This document shows positions 6,969 through 15,943 of a stretch of DNA of 21,255 bases, piece by piece. Source of the stretch: Firm-04 sp045628085. Lineage in GTDB: Bacteria > Bacillota > Clostridia > Oscillospirales > Ruminococcaceae. Location of the stretch: contig JAZQOZ010000074.1 of NCBI GenBank assembly GCA_045628085.1, positions 1 to 21,255 on the forward strand, written 5' to 3'. The first letter of the stretch is position 1, and every line of letters begins with the position of its first letter. The notes under the pieces are model-generated. The model saw only the letters and a list, made by a program, of their open reading frames with translations, was not told where the DNA came from and ran no database searches. Both the position numbers and the translations under genes were made by a program.

Positions 6969-8180
6969 CTATTCGTCAAAATAACCGACATAAGAAATAT
7001 GATACTTGCTTTTCGGAAACAGCTCCGCATAGTAATCAACAAAATAATCATCCGTCATAGCCGCAATAAAATCCATCGTCAGATCATCCGGATCACTTTC
7101 ATCATAAGGAATATCCGCCGGATACCAAAGCTGTTTCTCTTTGACCGCTTCAATATGATGCCGGTACAGACAGGAACTTTTGTTATGAGAAACAGCATCC
7201 TGATAGATCTGCGCATACATCTCCTCCATCATCGGAACGACACTTTCACGCACCTGTTTCTGCACGGCTTCCATTTTATATATACGCGCATAATTCTCAT
7301 CTTTCAGCTGTTTCATAGCCTGAAAATGCACAGGATCGAGCATAAGATACGGTTTCCCGTAACTGTTCTGAATCAGATTCACTTCGAGATTATTGATGAC
7401 CTCTGCATTGGTGCGTCCGATCGCCGTTTCTGAGAAATCCGCTTCGGATACAGTCAGATGCGCTCTGACCGCGTCCTGACGATCCTTGCCGAGATACGCG
7501 ATAATATCACAGATACGAACCAGACAGCCTTCCAGCGTAGCAGGGATCAGTTTGCTGTCACCGTTCTCATCACAGATACATTCCTGCATTCTGCTGTCAA
7601 ATTCCGGAAAACCGGAAAGCGACTTCGGACGATATTCCGCCATCGGCAGTTCACCGTTATGACAGACGATACCGTCCAGTGTTTGCAGAGAAATATTATA
7701 CGGTATGATCGTATCAAGTACGCGGACACTGTGCAGATTATGCCGGAAACAGCGTCCCGTCCGCGCGTGATACAATTCATGAAGCGCGTGTTCTCCGGCA
7801 TGACCGAACGGCGTATGTCCCATATCATGCCCGATCGCGATCGCTTCGATCAGATCGAGATTCAGACCGAGGACTGATCCGATATTCCGCGCAATGCGCG
7901 AAACAAGCTGCACATGAAGTGCGCGGCGGCAAAGGTCGTCATTCCGAAAGAATGAAAACACCTGTGTTTTGTCAGCATAGCGATTGAAAAATGCGCTGTT
8001 CAGAATTTTATCTGCATCCTTTGAAAACGGCTGACGGTAGATTTTCGGCGTATCGCTCGGACGGTCAAACCGCCGGATGACTTCGCCGTTTTTGCAGGCA
8101 TAGGGCGATACCCAGCCCTGTGCCTGCTGTTCAAGTATCAACTGTTCCAGTTCCGGTGAAAGAGATTCATAAAGCGGCAT
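6969..8180 (-). CDS. dgt: Deoxyguanosinetriphosphate triphosphohydrolase-like protein
   Basis: A 403-residue HD-domain phosphohydrolase of the dNTPase family, which splits dNTPs to deoxynucleoside and triphosphate and so tunes the dNTP pool. The metal-binding HD signature is intact: His89 in RRALHVQLVSRIARNIG, then GHDMGHTPFGHAGE at 117-130 with His118-Asp119 as the central pair, and further conserved RICDIIAYLGKD. The start at 8180 has AAAGGA seven bases upstream, and this site overlaps the dnaE stop codon (8185-8187), so translation is probably coupled to dnaE. The gene ends in TAG and has no obvious terminator before the next promoter. The exact nucleotide preference cannot be read from sequence. 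Confidence 0.93.
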   Translation of the reverse strand: MPLYESLSPELEQLILEQQAQGWVSPYACKNGEVIRRFDRPSDTPKIYRQPFSKDADKILNSAFFNRYADKTQVFSFFRNDDLCRRALHVQLVSRIARNIGSVLGLNLDLIEAIAIGHDMGHTPFGHAGEHALHELYHARTGRCFRHNLHSVRVLDTIIPYNISLQTLDGIVCHNGELPMAEYRPKSLSGFPEFDSRMQECICDENGDSKLIPATLEGCLVRICDIIAYLGKDRQDAVRAHLTVSEADFSETAIGRTNAEVINNLEVNLIQNSYGKPYLMLDPVHFQAMKQLKDENYARIYKMEAVQKQVRESVVPMMEEMYAQIYQDAVSHNKSSCLYRHHIEAVKEKQLWYPADIPYDESDPDDLTMDFIAAMTDDYFVDYYAELFPKSKYHISYVGYFDE

Positions 8181-8184
8181 ATCT

Positions 8185-11100
8185 TCATCCTTTCCGGTCG
8201 ATCAGTGCGATCTGTGAAATCGGGATCTGCTCTGTCAGACATTTCAGCAATCCGTCACTGACCGCGATCCCCTGCTGCATCTTCGGTCTGATATACTTCC
8301 GGCTGTCCGTCAGCCAGAAACAAAACGGCGTATCGCCGGCAAACCGGCGGCATATTTCCAAAATTGCTTTCATTTTTTCCGGTTCACTGCTGTTCACCTT
8401 ACAGCAAAGCTGTTTGGAAGCAGCATAATCCGAAAAATTCTGCTCGGTCATGATACCGTCACAGACAAGCCGGATCTCATTCTCCTTTTTCGACAGCCTG
8501 CCCTTTATAAATATCAGCGCATCAGGCTGAATGAGCTTCTGCACCTGCGGATACAGCGATTGAAACACCAGACATTCCAGCGAACCGCTGAAATCTTCAA
8601 CAGTCAGATAGCACATCTGATCGCCCTTTTTCGTCACATACGAACGTGCCGTGCTGACCATACAGAGCAGCAGCACCGATGCATGATCTCTCATGCGAAG
8701 GATATCGGCAATTTCCGGCAGCCGCAAAAGCTGACGATGCGCTTTCCATCGGGAAAGCGGATGTCCGGATAAAAACAGTCCTGTCAATTCCTTTTCCATT
8801 TGCAGCAGAATCTGCTCCGGATACTCCGGAACATCCGGCGGCTGCATCTGCGGCATTTCTGCATCCGCTGACGCATCTCCGAACAGCGAAAGCTGTCCGC
8901 TGATAACGTGCCTGCTTTGATTGCTGACTGCTGATATCAGCTGTTCATAGGTTTCAAGCATCTGACGGCGATTCCAGCCAAGCCCGTCAAATGCACCGCA
9001 TCGAATCAGGCTTTCTGCGGCACGTTTATTCAGATCCTGTCCGGCATTGCGTTCACAAAAATCCTGAAAGCTGCTGTATTTTCCGTGTTCCTGCCGTTCC
9101 CTGACATAGGTGCGGATCACATTTGCACCAAGCCCGCGGACGGCTGCCAGACCGAATCGGATTCCTTTATCGGTTACGGTAAATCCGGCATCCGAACTGT
9201 TGATATCCGGTTTCAGAACAGATATGCCGTGTGCCTCGGAAAGTGCGATATACTCCAGTAATTTCGGCGTATAGGAAATAACAGAAGTCATCAGTGCTGA
9301 GAAATATTCTGCTGGATATCTGCATTTCAGATACGCTGTTTCATAAGCAACTCTTGCATAAGCTGCCGCATGGGATTTATTGAATGCATAGCTTGCAAAA
9401 GCCGCCATCCGGTCAAATATTGCATTTGCGGTTTCTTCCGGTACACCGTTTGCAACTGCGCCGCAGCAATCAGCATTCCCGTGAAGAAAGATCTCGCGTT
9501 CCTGTTCCATGACCTGATGCTTCTTTTTCGCCATAGCACGGCGTACAAGATCGGCTCTGCCATAGGAATAGCCCGCAAGCGTGCGGCAGATTTCCATGAC
9601 CTGCTCCTGATAAACGATACAGCCGAAGGTTTCGCGCAGGATCGGTTCGAGCAGCGGATGATCGTAATGCACTTTGCGCGGATCGGAACGTGCCGCAAGA
9701 TACTGCGGAATGGATTCCATCGGTCCCGGACGATACAGAGAGATCACTGCGGTCAGGTCGGAAATACAGGTCGGCTGCATCTGTACCAGAACACGGCGCA
9801 GTCCGTCTGATTCCATCTGGAATACGCCGATACTGTCCCCTTCAGAAAGCATCCGGAAAACAGCTGCATCATCTTCCGGAATCGCAGTCATGCGAAATGA
9901 CGGCTGATGCTGACGGATCAGACGTTCTGTTTCATGGATGACCGTAAGATTGCGCAGTCCCAGAAAATCCATTTTCAGCAGACCGAGCTGCTCCAGAATA
10001 TTCATCGTATACTGCGTCACAACAGCATCATCATTGCGCTGCAGCGGCACCTGATCTGCAACCGGTACTGCCGATATCACAACACCTGCCGCATGAACTG
10101 AGGCATGGCGCGGCATTCCTTCCAGCTTCATTGACATATCAAGAAGCTGTTTGATCTGCGGTTTCTCGTCATACATTTGTTTCAGTTCCGCAGATTCCTG
10201 TAAGGCACGCTCCAGTGTGATCGAAAAATCCTGCGGGATCGCCTTCGCCGCCTGATCACAAAGTGCATACGGAAGATCCATAGCCCTGCCGGTATCACGC
10301 ACCGCTGCGCGTGCTTTCAGCGTATCGAACGCAATGATCTGCGCAACATGATCTGCACCGTAACGCCGTGTCACATAATCAATAACACGCTGCCTGCCTT
10401 CAATACAGAAGTCAATATCGAAATCCGGCATACTGACACGTTCCGGATTCAAGAAGCGCTCAAACAGCAATCCGTTTTTCAGCGGATCAATGTCAGTGAT
10501 ACCGATGCAGTATGCGCAAATACTGCCTGCACCCGAACCGCGGCCCGGCCCGACCGGAATATCATGGCTCTTTGCATAATGAACAAAATCCCATACGATC
10601 AGATAGTAGTCCACATAGCCCATGCGCGTGATGACATCAAACTCATAGTTCATCCGTGCTGATGCTTCATCCGACGGCGTTTCACCATAACGGCGGCGCA
10701 GTCCGTCCTCACAAAGCTGACGGAAATACTGTGTCGTATCGGATACGCCCTCTGCACGATATTTCGGCAGACGGATCGTTCCGAATTCAAATGTCACATT
10801 GCATCGTGCGGCAATATCTGCCGTATTGCGCAGTGCATCCGGATCATCCGGAAAGAGCGCATTCATTTCTTCTGTGGATTTCAGATAAAATTCATCATTC
10901 GGCAATGCCATTGAGGAGGGTGACTGCATGGTCGTACCGGTCTGAATGCAGACCAGCAGTTTTTGCAGAGATGCATCTGTTTTCCGCAGATAATGTGCAT
11001 CGTTCGTTGCGGCAAGCGGAATACCTGTCGCTTGGGAAATTCTGCGGATACCGTCCAGCAGACGCAGATCATCCGGCAAACCGTGATCCTGTATCTCCAG

Positions 11101-11616
11101 ATAATAATGATTTTTTCCGAATAATGCGGCATAGCGTTCGGCAGTTTGCTTTGCAGCTTCAAATTCACCGTTCCGCAGCTTTCCTGCAACCTCGCCGGAC
11201 ATACATCCGGAAAGTGCGATCAATCCCTCATGGTGCGCGGAAAGCAGTTCCCAGTCGGCACGCGGTTTGGAATAGAACCCTTCAATGCTCGCTTTGGACA
11301 CGATCTGCAAAAGATTCTGGTATCCCTGATTATTCTCACACAGCAAGATCAGGTGATACGGACTGCGGTCAGACGGCGAATCCTTATCAAAGCGCGTGCG
11401 CGGTGCTACGTATATCTCACAGCCGATGACAGGATGGATACCGGCATCCATTGCCGCCTGATAAAACTGCACAGCTCCGTACATCACACCGTGATCGGTC
11501 ATTGCGACCGCGGTCTGTCCGTTCTCCCTGACACGCTCCATGAGTCTGTCAATGCGGCAGGCACCATCCAGAAGTGAATATTCAGTATGTGTATGAAGAT
11601 GCACAAACGGTTCCAT
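8185..11616 (-). CDS. dnaE: DNA polymerase III subunit alpha
   Basis: A 1143-residue C-family replicative polymerase of normal length. The N-terminal PHP domain begins HLHTHTEYSLLDGA (His6, His8, His10). The palm domain shows VGPGRGSGAGS at 355-365, catalytic Asp400 and Asp402 in PDFDIDF and the third Asp550 in LLKMDFLGL. Helix-hairpin-helix and OB-fold segments follow (about 780-1060), with an alpha C-terminal region. All catalytic Asp residues are kept. In Bacillota DnaE usually works beside PolC, extending RNA primers and aiding lesion bypass, which fits its placement with uvrB and dgt. The ATG at 11616 has GGGGTG five bases upstream. Spacing to the neighbours is 32 bases upstream and 4 bases downstream. 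Confidence 0.97.
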   Translation of the reverse strand: MEPFVHLHTHTEYSLLDGACRIDRLMERVRENGQTAVAMTDHGVMYGAVQFYQAAMDAGIHPVIGCEIYVAPRTRFDKDSPSDRSPYHLILLCENNQGYQNLLQIVSKASIEGFYSKPRADWELLSAHHEGLIALSGCMSGEVAGKLRNGEFEAAKQTAERYAALFGKNHYYLEIQDHGLPDDLRLLDGIRRISQATGIPLAATNDAHYLRKTDASLQKLLVCIQTGTTMQSPSSMALPNDEFYLKSTEEMNALFPDDPDALRNTADIAARCNVTFEFGTIRLPKYRAEGVSDTTQYFRQLCEDGLRRRYGETPSDEASARMNYEFDVITRMGYVDYYLIVWDFVHYAKSHDIPVGPGRGSGAGSICAYCIGITDIDPLKNGLLFERFLNPERVSMPDFDIDFCIEGRQRVIDYVTRRYGADHVAQIIAFDTLKARAAVRDTGRAMDLPYALCDQAAKAIPQDFSITLERALQESAELKQMYDEKPQIKQLLDMSMKLEGMPRHASVHAAGVVISAVPVADQVPLQRNDDAVVTQYTMNILEQLGLLKMDFLGLRNLTVIHETERLIRQHQPSFRMTAIPEDDAAVFRMLSEGDSIGVFQMESDGLRRVLVQMQPTCISDLTAVISLYRPGPMESIPQYLAARSDPRKVHYDHPLLEPILRETFGCIVYQEQVMEICRTLAGYSYGRADLVRRAMAKKKHQVMEQEREIFLHGNADCCGAVANGVPEETANAIFDRMAAFASYAFNKSHAAAYARVAYETAYLKCRYPAEYFSALMTSVISYTPKLLEYIALSEAHGISVLKPDINSSDAGFTVTDKGIRFGLAAVRGLGANVIRTYVRERQEHGKYSSFQDFCERNAGQDLNKRAAESLIRCGAFDGLGWNRRQMLETYEQLISAVSNQSRHVISGQLSLFGDASADAEMPQMQPPDVPEYPEQILLQMEKELTGLFLSGHPLSRWKAHRQLLRLPEIADILRMRDHASVLLLCMVSTARSYVTKKGDQMCYLTVEDFSGSLECLVFQSLYPQVQKLIQPDALIFIKGRLSKKENEIRLVCDGIMTEQNFSDYAASKQLCCKVNSSEPEKMKAILEICRRFAGDTPFCFWLTDSRKYIRPKMQQGIAVSDGLLKCLTEQIPISQIALIDRKG

Positions 11617-11648
11617 GCCGTCACCCCGATTCTCAGAATACTATTGTA

Positions 11649-11882
11649 TCAGTCTTTCGCATTCTCTTTCTCTGCTTCGCCAAGCATCTCATTGATACCG
11701 CGGAACATCGCTTCCTGAAGCAGTTGAACATAATCCGGTTCACGGTTCGTATCCGCGATCAGCTTATCCAAAATATCCCGGAATACGCCTTCTACCAGCA
11801 CCGTCACGCCCGGTACTTTTGCGCCTGTGGTGCTGTTTTTGTAATCCTGCTTCAAAAATGTGACTTTATGTTTCTGTTCCAT
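11649..11882 (-). CDS. Small hypothetical protein (77 aa)
   Basis: I do not recognise this protein. It is charged and soluble, with a beta-like N-terminal half (KHKVTFLKQDYKNSTTG, then VPGVTVLVEGVF) and a helical, acidic C-terminal half (LDKLIADTN...YVQLLQEAMFRGINEMLGEAEKE). There is no membrane segment or Cys cluster. The ATG at 11882 has AGGAG eight bases upstream, and this site lies inside the last codons of the HAD gene, whose stop at 11885 is two bases from the start, so translation is coupled. A TTG at 11888 is unlikely. It sits between a HAD phosphatase and dnaE in the repair/replication gene string. The ribosome binding site and codon use support a real gene; function is unknown. Confidence 0.8.
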   Translation of the reverse strand: MEQKHKVTFLKQDYKNSTTGAKVPGVTVLVEGVFRDILDKLIADTNREPDYVQLLQEAMFRGINEMLGEAEKENAKD

Positions 11883-11884
11883 TT

Positions 11885-12538
11885 TCAATTCTCCTTAAAC
11901 AAATTTTTGACTGTCTGCGGCAGTCTGCGGATATCTTCAAGCACGGCATCACAGGCATCAACCTGTCCGAAACCGTATGCAGCATGAATAAACCGAACAT
12001 CGGCCGTTTTGGCGGCATCTGCATCGCCCTGCGTATCACCGACATAAACACAGTCTGTGATTCCCTGCCGTTCCATAACAAGACGGATATTCTCGCCTTT
12101 GGATTTTCCCGTTCTGCCTGCACATTCGATATCGGTAAATGCATCGGCAAATTCAATCTGATTCAGATAGGTTTCGATATATCCAACCTGACAGTTGCTT
12201 ACGATACCAAGCGTGTATTCCTTTGCAAGCTCACGGATAATTGCCTGTTCATCTGGAAACAGTACCGGACAGTCATCCGCTTTCGGATGCTCCAGATATG
12301 CGATTTCATCCACGCTGCACATTTTCAGGATCGCAACTCGTTCTTTCTCCGGTAAAGCCGGAAACATCATTTCAGCGATCACTTCCAATGTCTTGCCCAT
12401 GAACCGATGCATATCGTCAACGGTAAACTGCTCTGTACGGTTCGTTTTTTCACGGATCGTCCGGTTCCACGAATCTGTCACCTGTTTCGAGGAATCCCAG
12501 AGTGTACCGTCTAGATCGAATAGAATGCCTTTTTTCAT
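11885..12538 (-). CDS. HAD-superfamily hydrolase, phosphoglycolate phosphatase-like
   Basis: A 217-residue haloacid dehalogenase-type phosphatase. Motif I is FDLDGTLWD with nucleophile Asp8 and acid Asp10; motif II is Ser114 in VSNCQ; motif III Lys147; motif IV GDTQGDADAA at 167-176 with the metal-binding Asp residues. A helical cap domain lies between motifs I and II (about 15-85), as in Gph/PGMB-like enzymes. The substrate is probably a small phosphate ester such as phosphoglycolate or a sugar phosphate and cannot be fixed. AAAGGA lies 11 bases before the ATG at 12538. It is 32 bases downstream of the membrane protein gene and nearly abuts the 77-aa gene. Confidence 0.92.
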   Translation of the reverse strand: MKKGILFDLDGTLWDSSKQVTDSWNRTIREKTNRTEQFTVDDMHRFMGKTLEVIAEMMFPALPEKERVAILKMCSVDEIAYLEHPKADDCPVLFPDEQAIIRELAKEYTLGIVSNCQVGYIETYLNQIEFADAFTDIECAGRTGKSKGENIRLVMERQGITDCVYVGDTQGDADAAKTADVRFIHAAYGFGQVDACDAVLEDIRRLPQTVKNLFKEN

Positions 12539-12570
12539 TATTAAATGGTTCCTTTCTGAAATGCGGATTG

Positions 12571-13101
12571 TTAAATATTGCTGACACTTACAAATTCCTG
12601 TGAGTCAAAGGTATTTTTACTGGAACTTGTATAGGTTTTGCCATTGACGACAAGCGTAAGCGTGTAGCAGTAGGATTCCGCAGAAGTATCTGCTTCGACG
12701 GTTAATATGACATCAGACATTTCCCAGTTATTCCCAAGAAACACGCGCACAGGGATCAAGGCAGTTTTCCCGTCAGCGTACCGGAACGAGATCTGAAACG
12801 GCTGTTCCCCGTATTCGCCGCCTTTACATTTGAATGAACAGCCGGATACTCCGGATTCAAAATCCGAAACGGTATTTTCCGCACCGCTTGCCATCGGCAG
12901 ACCGTTCACATCCGTTTCTGTCAGCGCATACGGCAAGCCGTCAACATTCAGAACCACCTCACAGTTCATGCGCGGTTCTTTTGTAAAATGGCATTTCAGA
13001 AAGAAACCTGCATCCGTTTGATTCAGCAGGAAAAATCCCCCTGCTGTCACCAGAACAATTACGAACAAAAATACCAATCCGACTCTGTGTTTCTTTTGCA
13101 C
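12571..13101 (-). CDS. Hypothetical membrane-anchored protein (176 aa)
   Basis: Not recognised. A short basic N-terminus (QKKHR) is followed by one hydrophobic helix (about residues 7-26), then an outer domain rich in beta-forming segments, Gly, Ser and Thr, with Cys residues (near 37, 47, 88, 92 and 144) that could form disulfides. It could be an uncleaved anchor or a signal peptide. Translation starts at GTG 13101, with GGAG eight bases upstream. It begins 15 bases after the uvrB stop, so it is very probably co-transcribed with radC-uvrB. No functional motif is seen. Confidence 0.8.
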   Translation of the reverse strand: MQKKHRVGLVFLFVIVLVTAGGFFLLNQTDAGFFLKCHFTKEPRMNCEVVLNVDGLPYALTETDVNGLPMASGAENTVSDFESGVSGCSFKCKGGEYGEQPFQISFRYADGKTALIPVRVFLGNNWEMSDVILTVEADTSAESYCYTLTLVVNGKTYTSSSKNTFDSQEFVSVSNI

Positions 13102-13116
13102 GACGATTTCTCCTCA

Positions 13117-15084
13117 TTATTTTTGCAGTTCCTTGATTTTATCACGCAGATATGCGGCGTGTTCAAATTCAAGCAGACGCGCCGCTTCCTTCATTTGAGC
13201 AGTCAGTTCCGCGATCAGTGCTTCACGCTCCTGACGGTTCAGTTTCTTTGTGATCTTTTTCTCCGTCTTTTCCTTCGTTGAGATCTCAAGAACTTCACGT
13301 ACATCCTTGACGATCGTGCGCGGAACGATGCCGTTGGCTTCATTGTAGGCAAGCTGCAAATTCCGGCGGCGTTCCGTTTCACGCAATGCACGCTCCATGC
13401 TGCCCGTGATCTCATCGGCATACATAATGACCTGTCCGCCTGCGTTACGGGCTGCTCTGCCGATCGTCTGGATCAGGGATGTTTCCGAACGCAGAAATCC
13501 CTCTTTATCCGCATCCAGAATCGCAACCAGTGACACTTCCGGCAGGTCAAGTCCCTCACGCAGCAGATTGATGCCGACCAGTACGTCAAACTCTCCGAGC
13601 CGGAGATCACGGATGATCTCCATACGTTCCACCGTATCAATATCGTGATGCATATACCGGACACGTACTTCCATATTTGCAAGAAATGCAGTCAGATCTT
13701 CCGCCATTTTCTTTGTCAGCGTTGTGATCAGGACACGCTCATTTCGATCAACACGAATATGGATCTCCGAAAGCAGATCCTCGATCTGTCCGATCACGGG
13801 CTTTACCCTGATTTCCGGATCAACCAGTCCGGTCGGACGGATCACCTGCTCGACCGTCTGTAATGCAAAATCCTTTTCCAATTTGCCCGGTGTTGCGGAA
13901 ACATATAATGCCTCGTGTATTTTGCTGCGTAACTCGTCAAATTTCAGCGGACGGTTATCAAACGCGCTCGGCAGTCGGAATCCGTATTCAACAAGCGTTT
14001 CTTTCCTTGCACGGTCGCCTGCATACATTGCACCGACCTGCGGCAGCGTCACATGAGATTCATCCACGATCAGCAGAAAATCCTCCGGAAAATGGTCAAG
14101 CAGCGTACAGGGACGCGAACCGGCAGGACGGCGTGCAAGCACACGCGAATAGTTTTCGATGCCGCTGCAAAAACCGATCTCACGCAGCATTTCAATATCG
14201 TAATTCGTGCGCTGTGCAATGCGCTCTGCCTCCAGCGGACGATGATTTTCTTCATAGAATGCAACGCGCTCCGCCAGTTCATCCTGCAAATCCGATATCG
14301 CACCTTCCAGTTCCTCGCCGGATACGACATAATGCGATGCCGGAAAAATAACTGCGTGCTTCAGAACTGCAACTGTTTCACCTGTCAGCAAGGTCGCCTC
14401 CGTGATACGGTCGATCTCATCCCCGAAAAATTCCACGCGGATCATGCGCTCAGTCGTATTGACCGGACAAATATCCACCACATCACCGTGAACACGAAAT
14501 TTGCCGCGTTCCAGTGCAATATCATTGCGCTGATACTGAATCCGCACAAGTTCCTCGATCAGCGTATCACGCGGCATCTCCATACCCGGACGCACCGACA
14601 CCGACATTCCGCGGTATTCATCCGGCGAACCGAGTGAATAGATGCAGGATACCGATGAAACGATGATAACATCCGAACGCTCTGCCAGTGCCATTGTTGC
14701 GCTGTGACGCAGACGGTCGATCTCATCATTAATGGCAGAATCTTTTTCAATATAGCTGTCCGTACTCGGAATATATGCCTCAGGCTGATAATAGTCATAG
14801 TAAGATACAAAATATTCTACGGCATTTTCCGGAAAAAACTCCTTAAATTCAGAACAGAGCTGCGCTGCGAGTATTTTGTTATGTGCCAGTACAAGTGTCG
14901 GCTTATTTCGTGCAGCGATCACATTTGCCATTGTAAATGTTTTGCCTGAACCTGTTACACCGAGCAAGATCTGTTCATTCTTTCCGGTTTCAAATCCCTC
15001 AACAAGCTGCCGGATCGCTTTCGGCTGATCTCCGGCTGCCGCATACGGTGCATGAAGCCGAAATGGACGCTGTTCCTGTTCCAT
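13117..15084 (-). CDS. uvrB: Excinuclease ABC subunit B
   Basis: A 655-residue UvrB of standard length, the damage-verifying helicase-like subunit of nucleotide excision repair that receives DNA from UvrA and recruits UvrC. Walker A GVTGSGKT lies at 42-49; the beta-hairpin that grips DNA follows with YYDYYQPEAYIPSTDSYIEKD (about 94-115); DESHVTLPQ and the helicase motifs QTIGRAARN come later; the C-terminal UVR domain that binds UvrC ends the protein (about 618-653). The ATG at 15084 has AGGAGG four bases upstream, overlapping the end of radC eight bases away. uvrA and uvrC are not in this window. Confidence 0.98.
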   Translation of the reverse strand: MEQEQRPFRLHAPYAAAGDQPKAIRQLVEGFETGKNEQILLGVTGSGKTFTMANVIAARNKPTLVLAHNKILAAQLCSEFKEFFPENAVEYFVSYYDYYQPEAYIPSTDSYIEKDSAINDEIDRLRHSATMALAERSDVIIVSSVSCIYSLGSPDEYRGMSVSVRPGMEMPRDTLIEELVRIQYQRNDIALERGKFRVHGDVVDICPVNTTERMIRVEFFGDEIDRITEATLLTGETVAVLKHAVIFPASHYVVSGEELEGAISDLQDELAERVAFYEENHRPLEAERIAQRTNYDIEMLREIGFCSGIENYSRVLARRPAGSRPCTLLDHFPEDFLLIVDESHVTLPQVGAMYAGDRARKETLVEYGFRLPSAFDNRPLKFDELRSKIHEALYVSATPGKLEKDFALQTVEQVIRPTGLVDPEIRVKPVIGQIEDLLSEIHIRVDRNERVLITTLTKKMAEDLTAFLANMEVRVRYMHHDIDTVERMEIIRDLRLGEFDVLVGINLLREGLDLPEVSLVAILDADKEGFLRSETSLIQTIGRAARNAGGQVIMYADEITGSMERALRETERRRNLQLAYNEANGIVPRTIVKDVREVLEISTKEKTEKKITKKLNRQEREALIAELTAQMKEAARLLEFEHAAYLRDKIKELQK

Positions 15085-15092
15085 GCTGCCTC

Positions 15093-15785
15093 CTAATCAA
15101 TTTCCAATCCGATAAATACGCCCTGTTCCCGCATAGATACAGCCGTATCACCGCTGACAACAACATGATCTGCAAGTGTGATGCCGCATTGATACAGAAT
15201 CGGCACCAGATGCCTCGTCGCTGCGATATCCTCACCGGATACCATAGCCGTTCCGCGCGGATGGTTATGCGCCAGTATCATTGTATTGCTGTTGGCACGA
15301 TATGCGAGTTCTGTCAGCTGCCGGACTGTCATCTGTGCCGCAGAAGGATGACCTTCGGAAACGGTCTCACAGCGGATCACACGCAGATTTTCGTCCAGCA
15401 GCGCCGCACGGACGATCTCACGCTGCTCGAACATATAGATATCCACAAAGAATTTGCAGACTTTGCGGTAATTGTCCAACACGATCCCGGTCATTTGCGA
15501 TGCGGCATCATACTGCTGAACTGCACGGAACAGTGCGATCAGAACAGCCGCATTCTCACTGATTCCGGGTTCCTGCATCAATGCAGCCGGATCGGCGCAC
15601 AGGACATCATGCAGACTGCCGTATCGTTCCAGAAGATTATGGGCAAGCTCATTGGTATCGCGGCGCGGAATGCCGTAATACAGCATCATCTCCAGAACCT
15701 CGTGCGGCTGAAAGCCTGAAAAACCCGTTTCCAGAAATCTGCGCCGCATTCTGCTGCGGTGTCCGCTGTGTACGGAATCTGCCAT
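15093..15785 (-). CDS. radC: RadC-family JAB/MPN domain protein
   Basis: A 230-residue RadC family protein. The N-terminal part is a helix-hairpin-helix-like region (about 20-90) and the C-terminal part (about 100-228) the JAB1/MPN metalloprotease-like fold. The JAMM motif is complete: HNHPRGTAMVSGED with His173, His175, Ser183 and Asp186. The family is named for DNA repair, but its biochemical role is unsettled. The start at 15785 has a purine-rich GGGGG site eight bases upstream and a good promoter. It leads the radC-uvrB-dnaE-dgt string. Confidence 0.94.
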   Translation of the reverse strand: MADSVHSGHRSRMRRRFLETGFSGFQPHEVLEMMLYYGIPRRDTNELAHNLLERYGSLHDVLCADPAALMQEPGISENAAVLIALFRAVQQYDAASQMTGIVLDNYRKVCKFFVDIYMFEQREIVRAALLDENLRVIRCETVSEGHPSAAQMTVRQLTELAYRANSNTMILAHNHPRGTAMVSGEDIAATRHLVPILYQCGITLADHVVVSGDTAVSMREQGVFIGLEID

Positions 15786-15819
15786 ATCCGATGCCCCCTT
15801 CCTGCCTTATTCCATTCCT

Positions 15820-15848
15820 ATCATACCAGATTTCATATCCTTTGTCAA
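15820..15848 (-). promoter_or_regulatory. radC: Promoter of the radC-uvrB operon
   Basis: On the minus strand, a consensus -35 TTGACA (15843-15848), a 17-base spacer and an extended -10 TGGTATGAT (hexamer 15820-15825). No palindromic LexA box (GAAC-N4-GTTC) is seen nearby; only a single GTTC half-site flanks the -35. No equally good promoter is seen further down the string, so it may serve all seven genes. Confidence 0.85.
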
Positions 15849-15906
15849 TGAACAAAAACCGATATGTACTGTCCATCACATTCGGAAGTGTTCTGGCGCT
15901 GATATG

Positions 15907-15936
15907 AAAAGAACTGCCGCATTGCGGCGGCAGCTC
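15907..15936 (-). terminator. Terminator of the malic enzyme-YdcF unit
   Basis: A 10-bp stem with one G-U pair, 15911-15920 with 15927-15936, six-base loop, followed on the minus strand by TTTTC. It begins seven bases after the stop of the YdcF-like gene. Confidence 0.8.
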
Positions 15937-15943
15937 TCCATTC

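Noticed and set aside
10656..11429. Long + strand open frame (257 codons) opposite dnaE, and similar long frames opposite uvrB and dgt
   Set aside because: They are mirror frames of strongly conserved genes, lack SD sites and have implausible Cys/His/Arg-rich composition.
11617..11648. Extended -10-like TGATACAAT between the 77-aa gene and dnaE
   Set aside because: No -35 element lies at a suitable distance, so an internal dnaE promoter is not supported.
15785..15900. LexA/SOS box upstream of radC-uvrB
   Set aside because: Only one GTTC half-site beside the -35 box; no GAAC-N4-GTTC palindrome was found.
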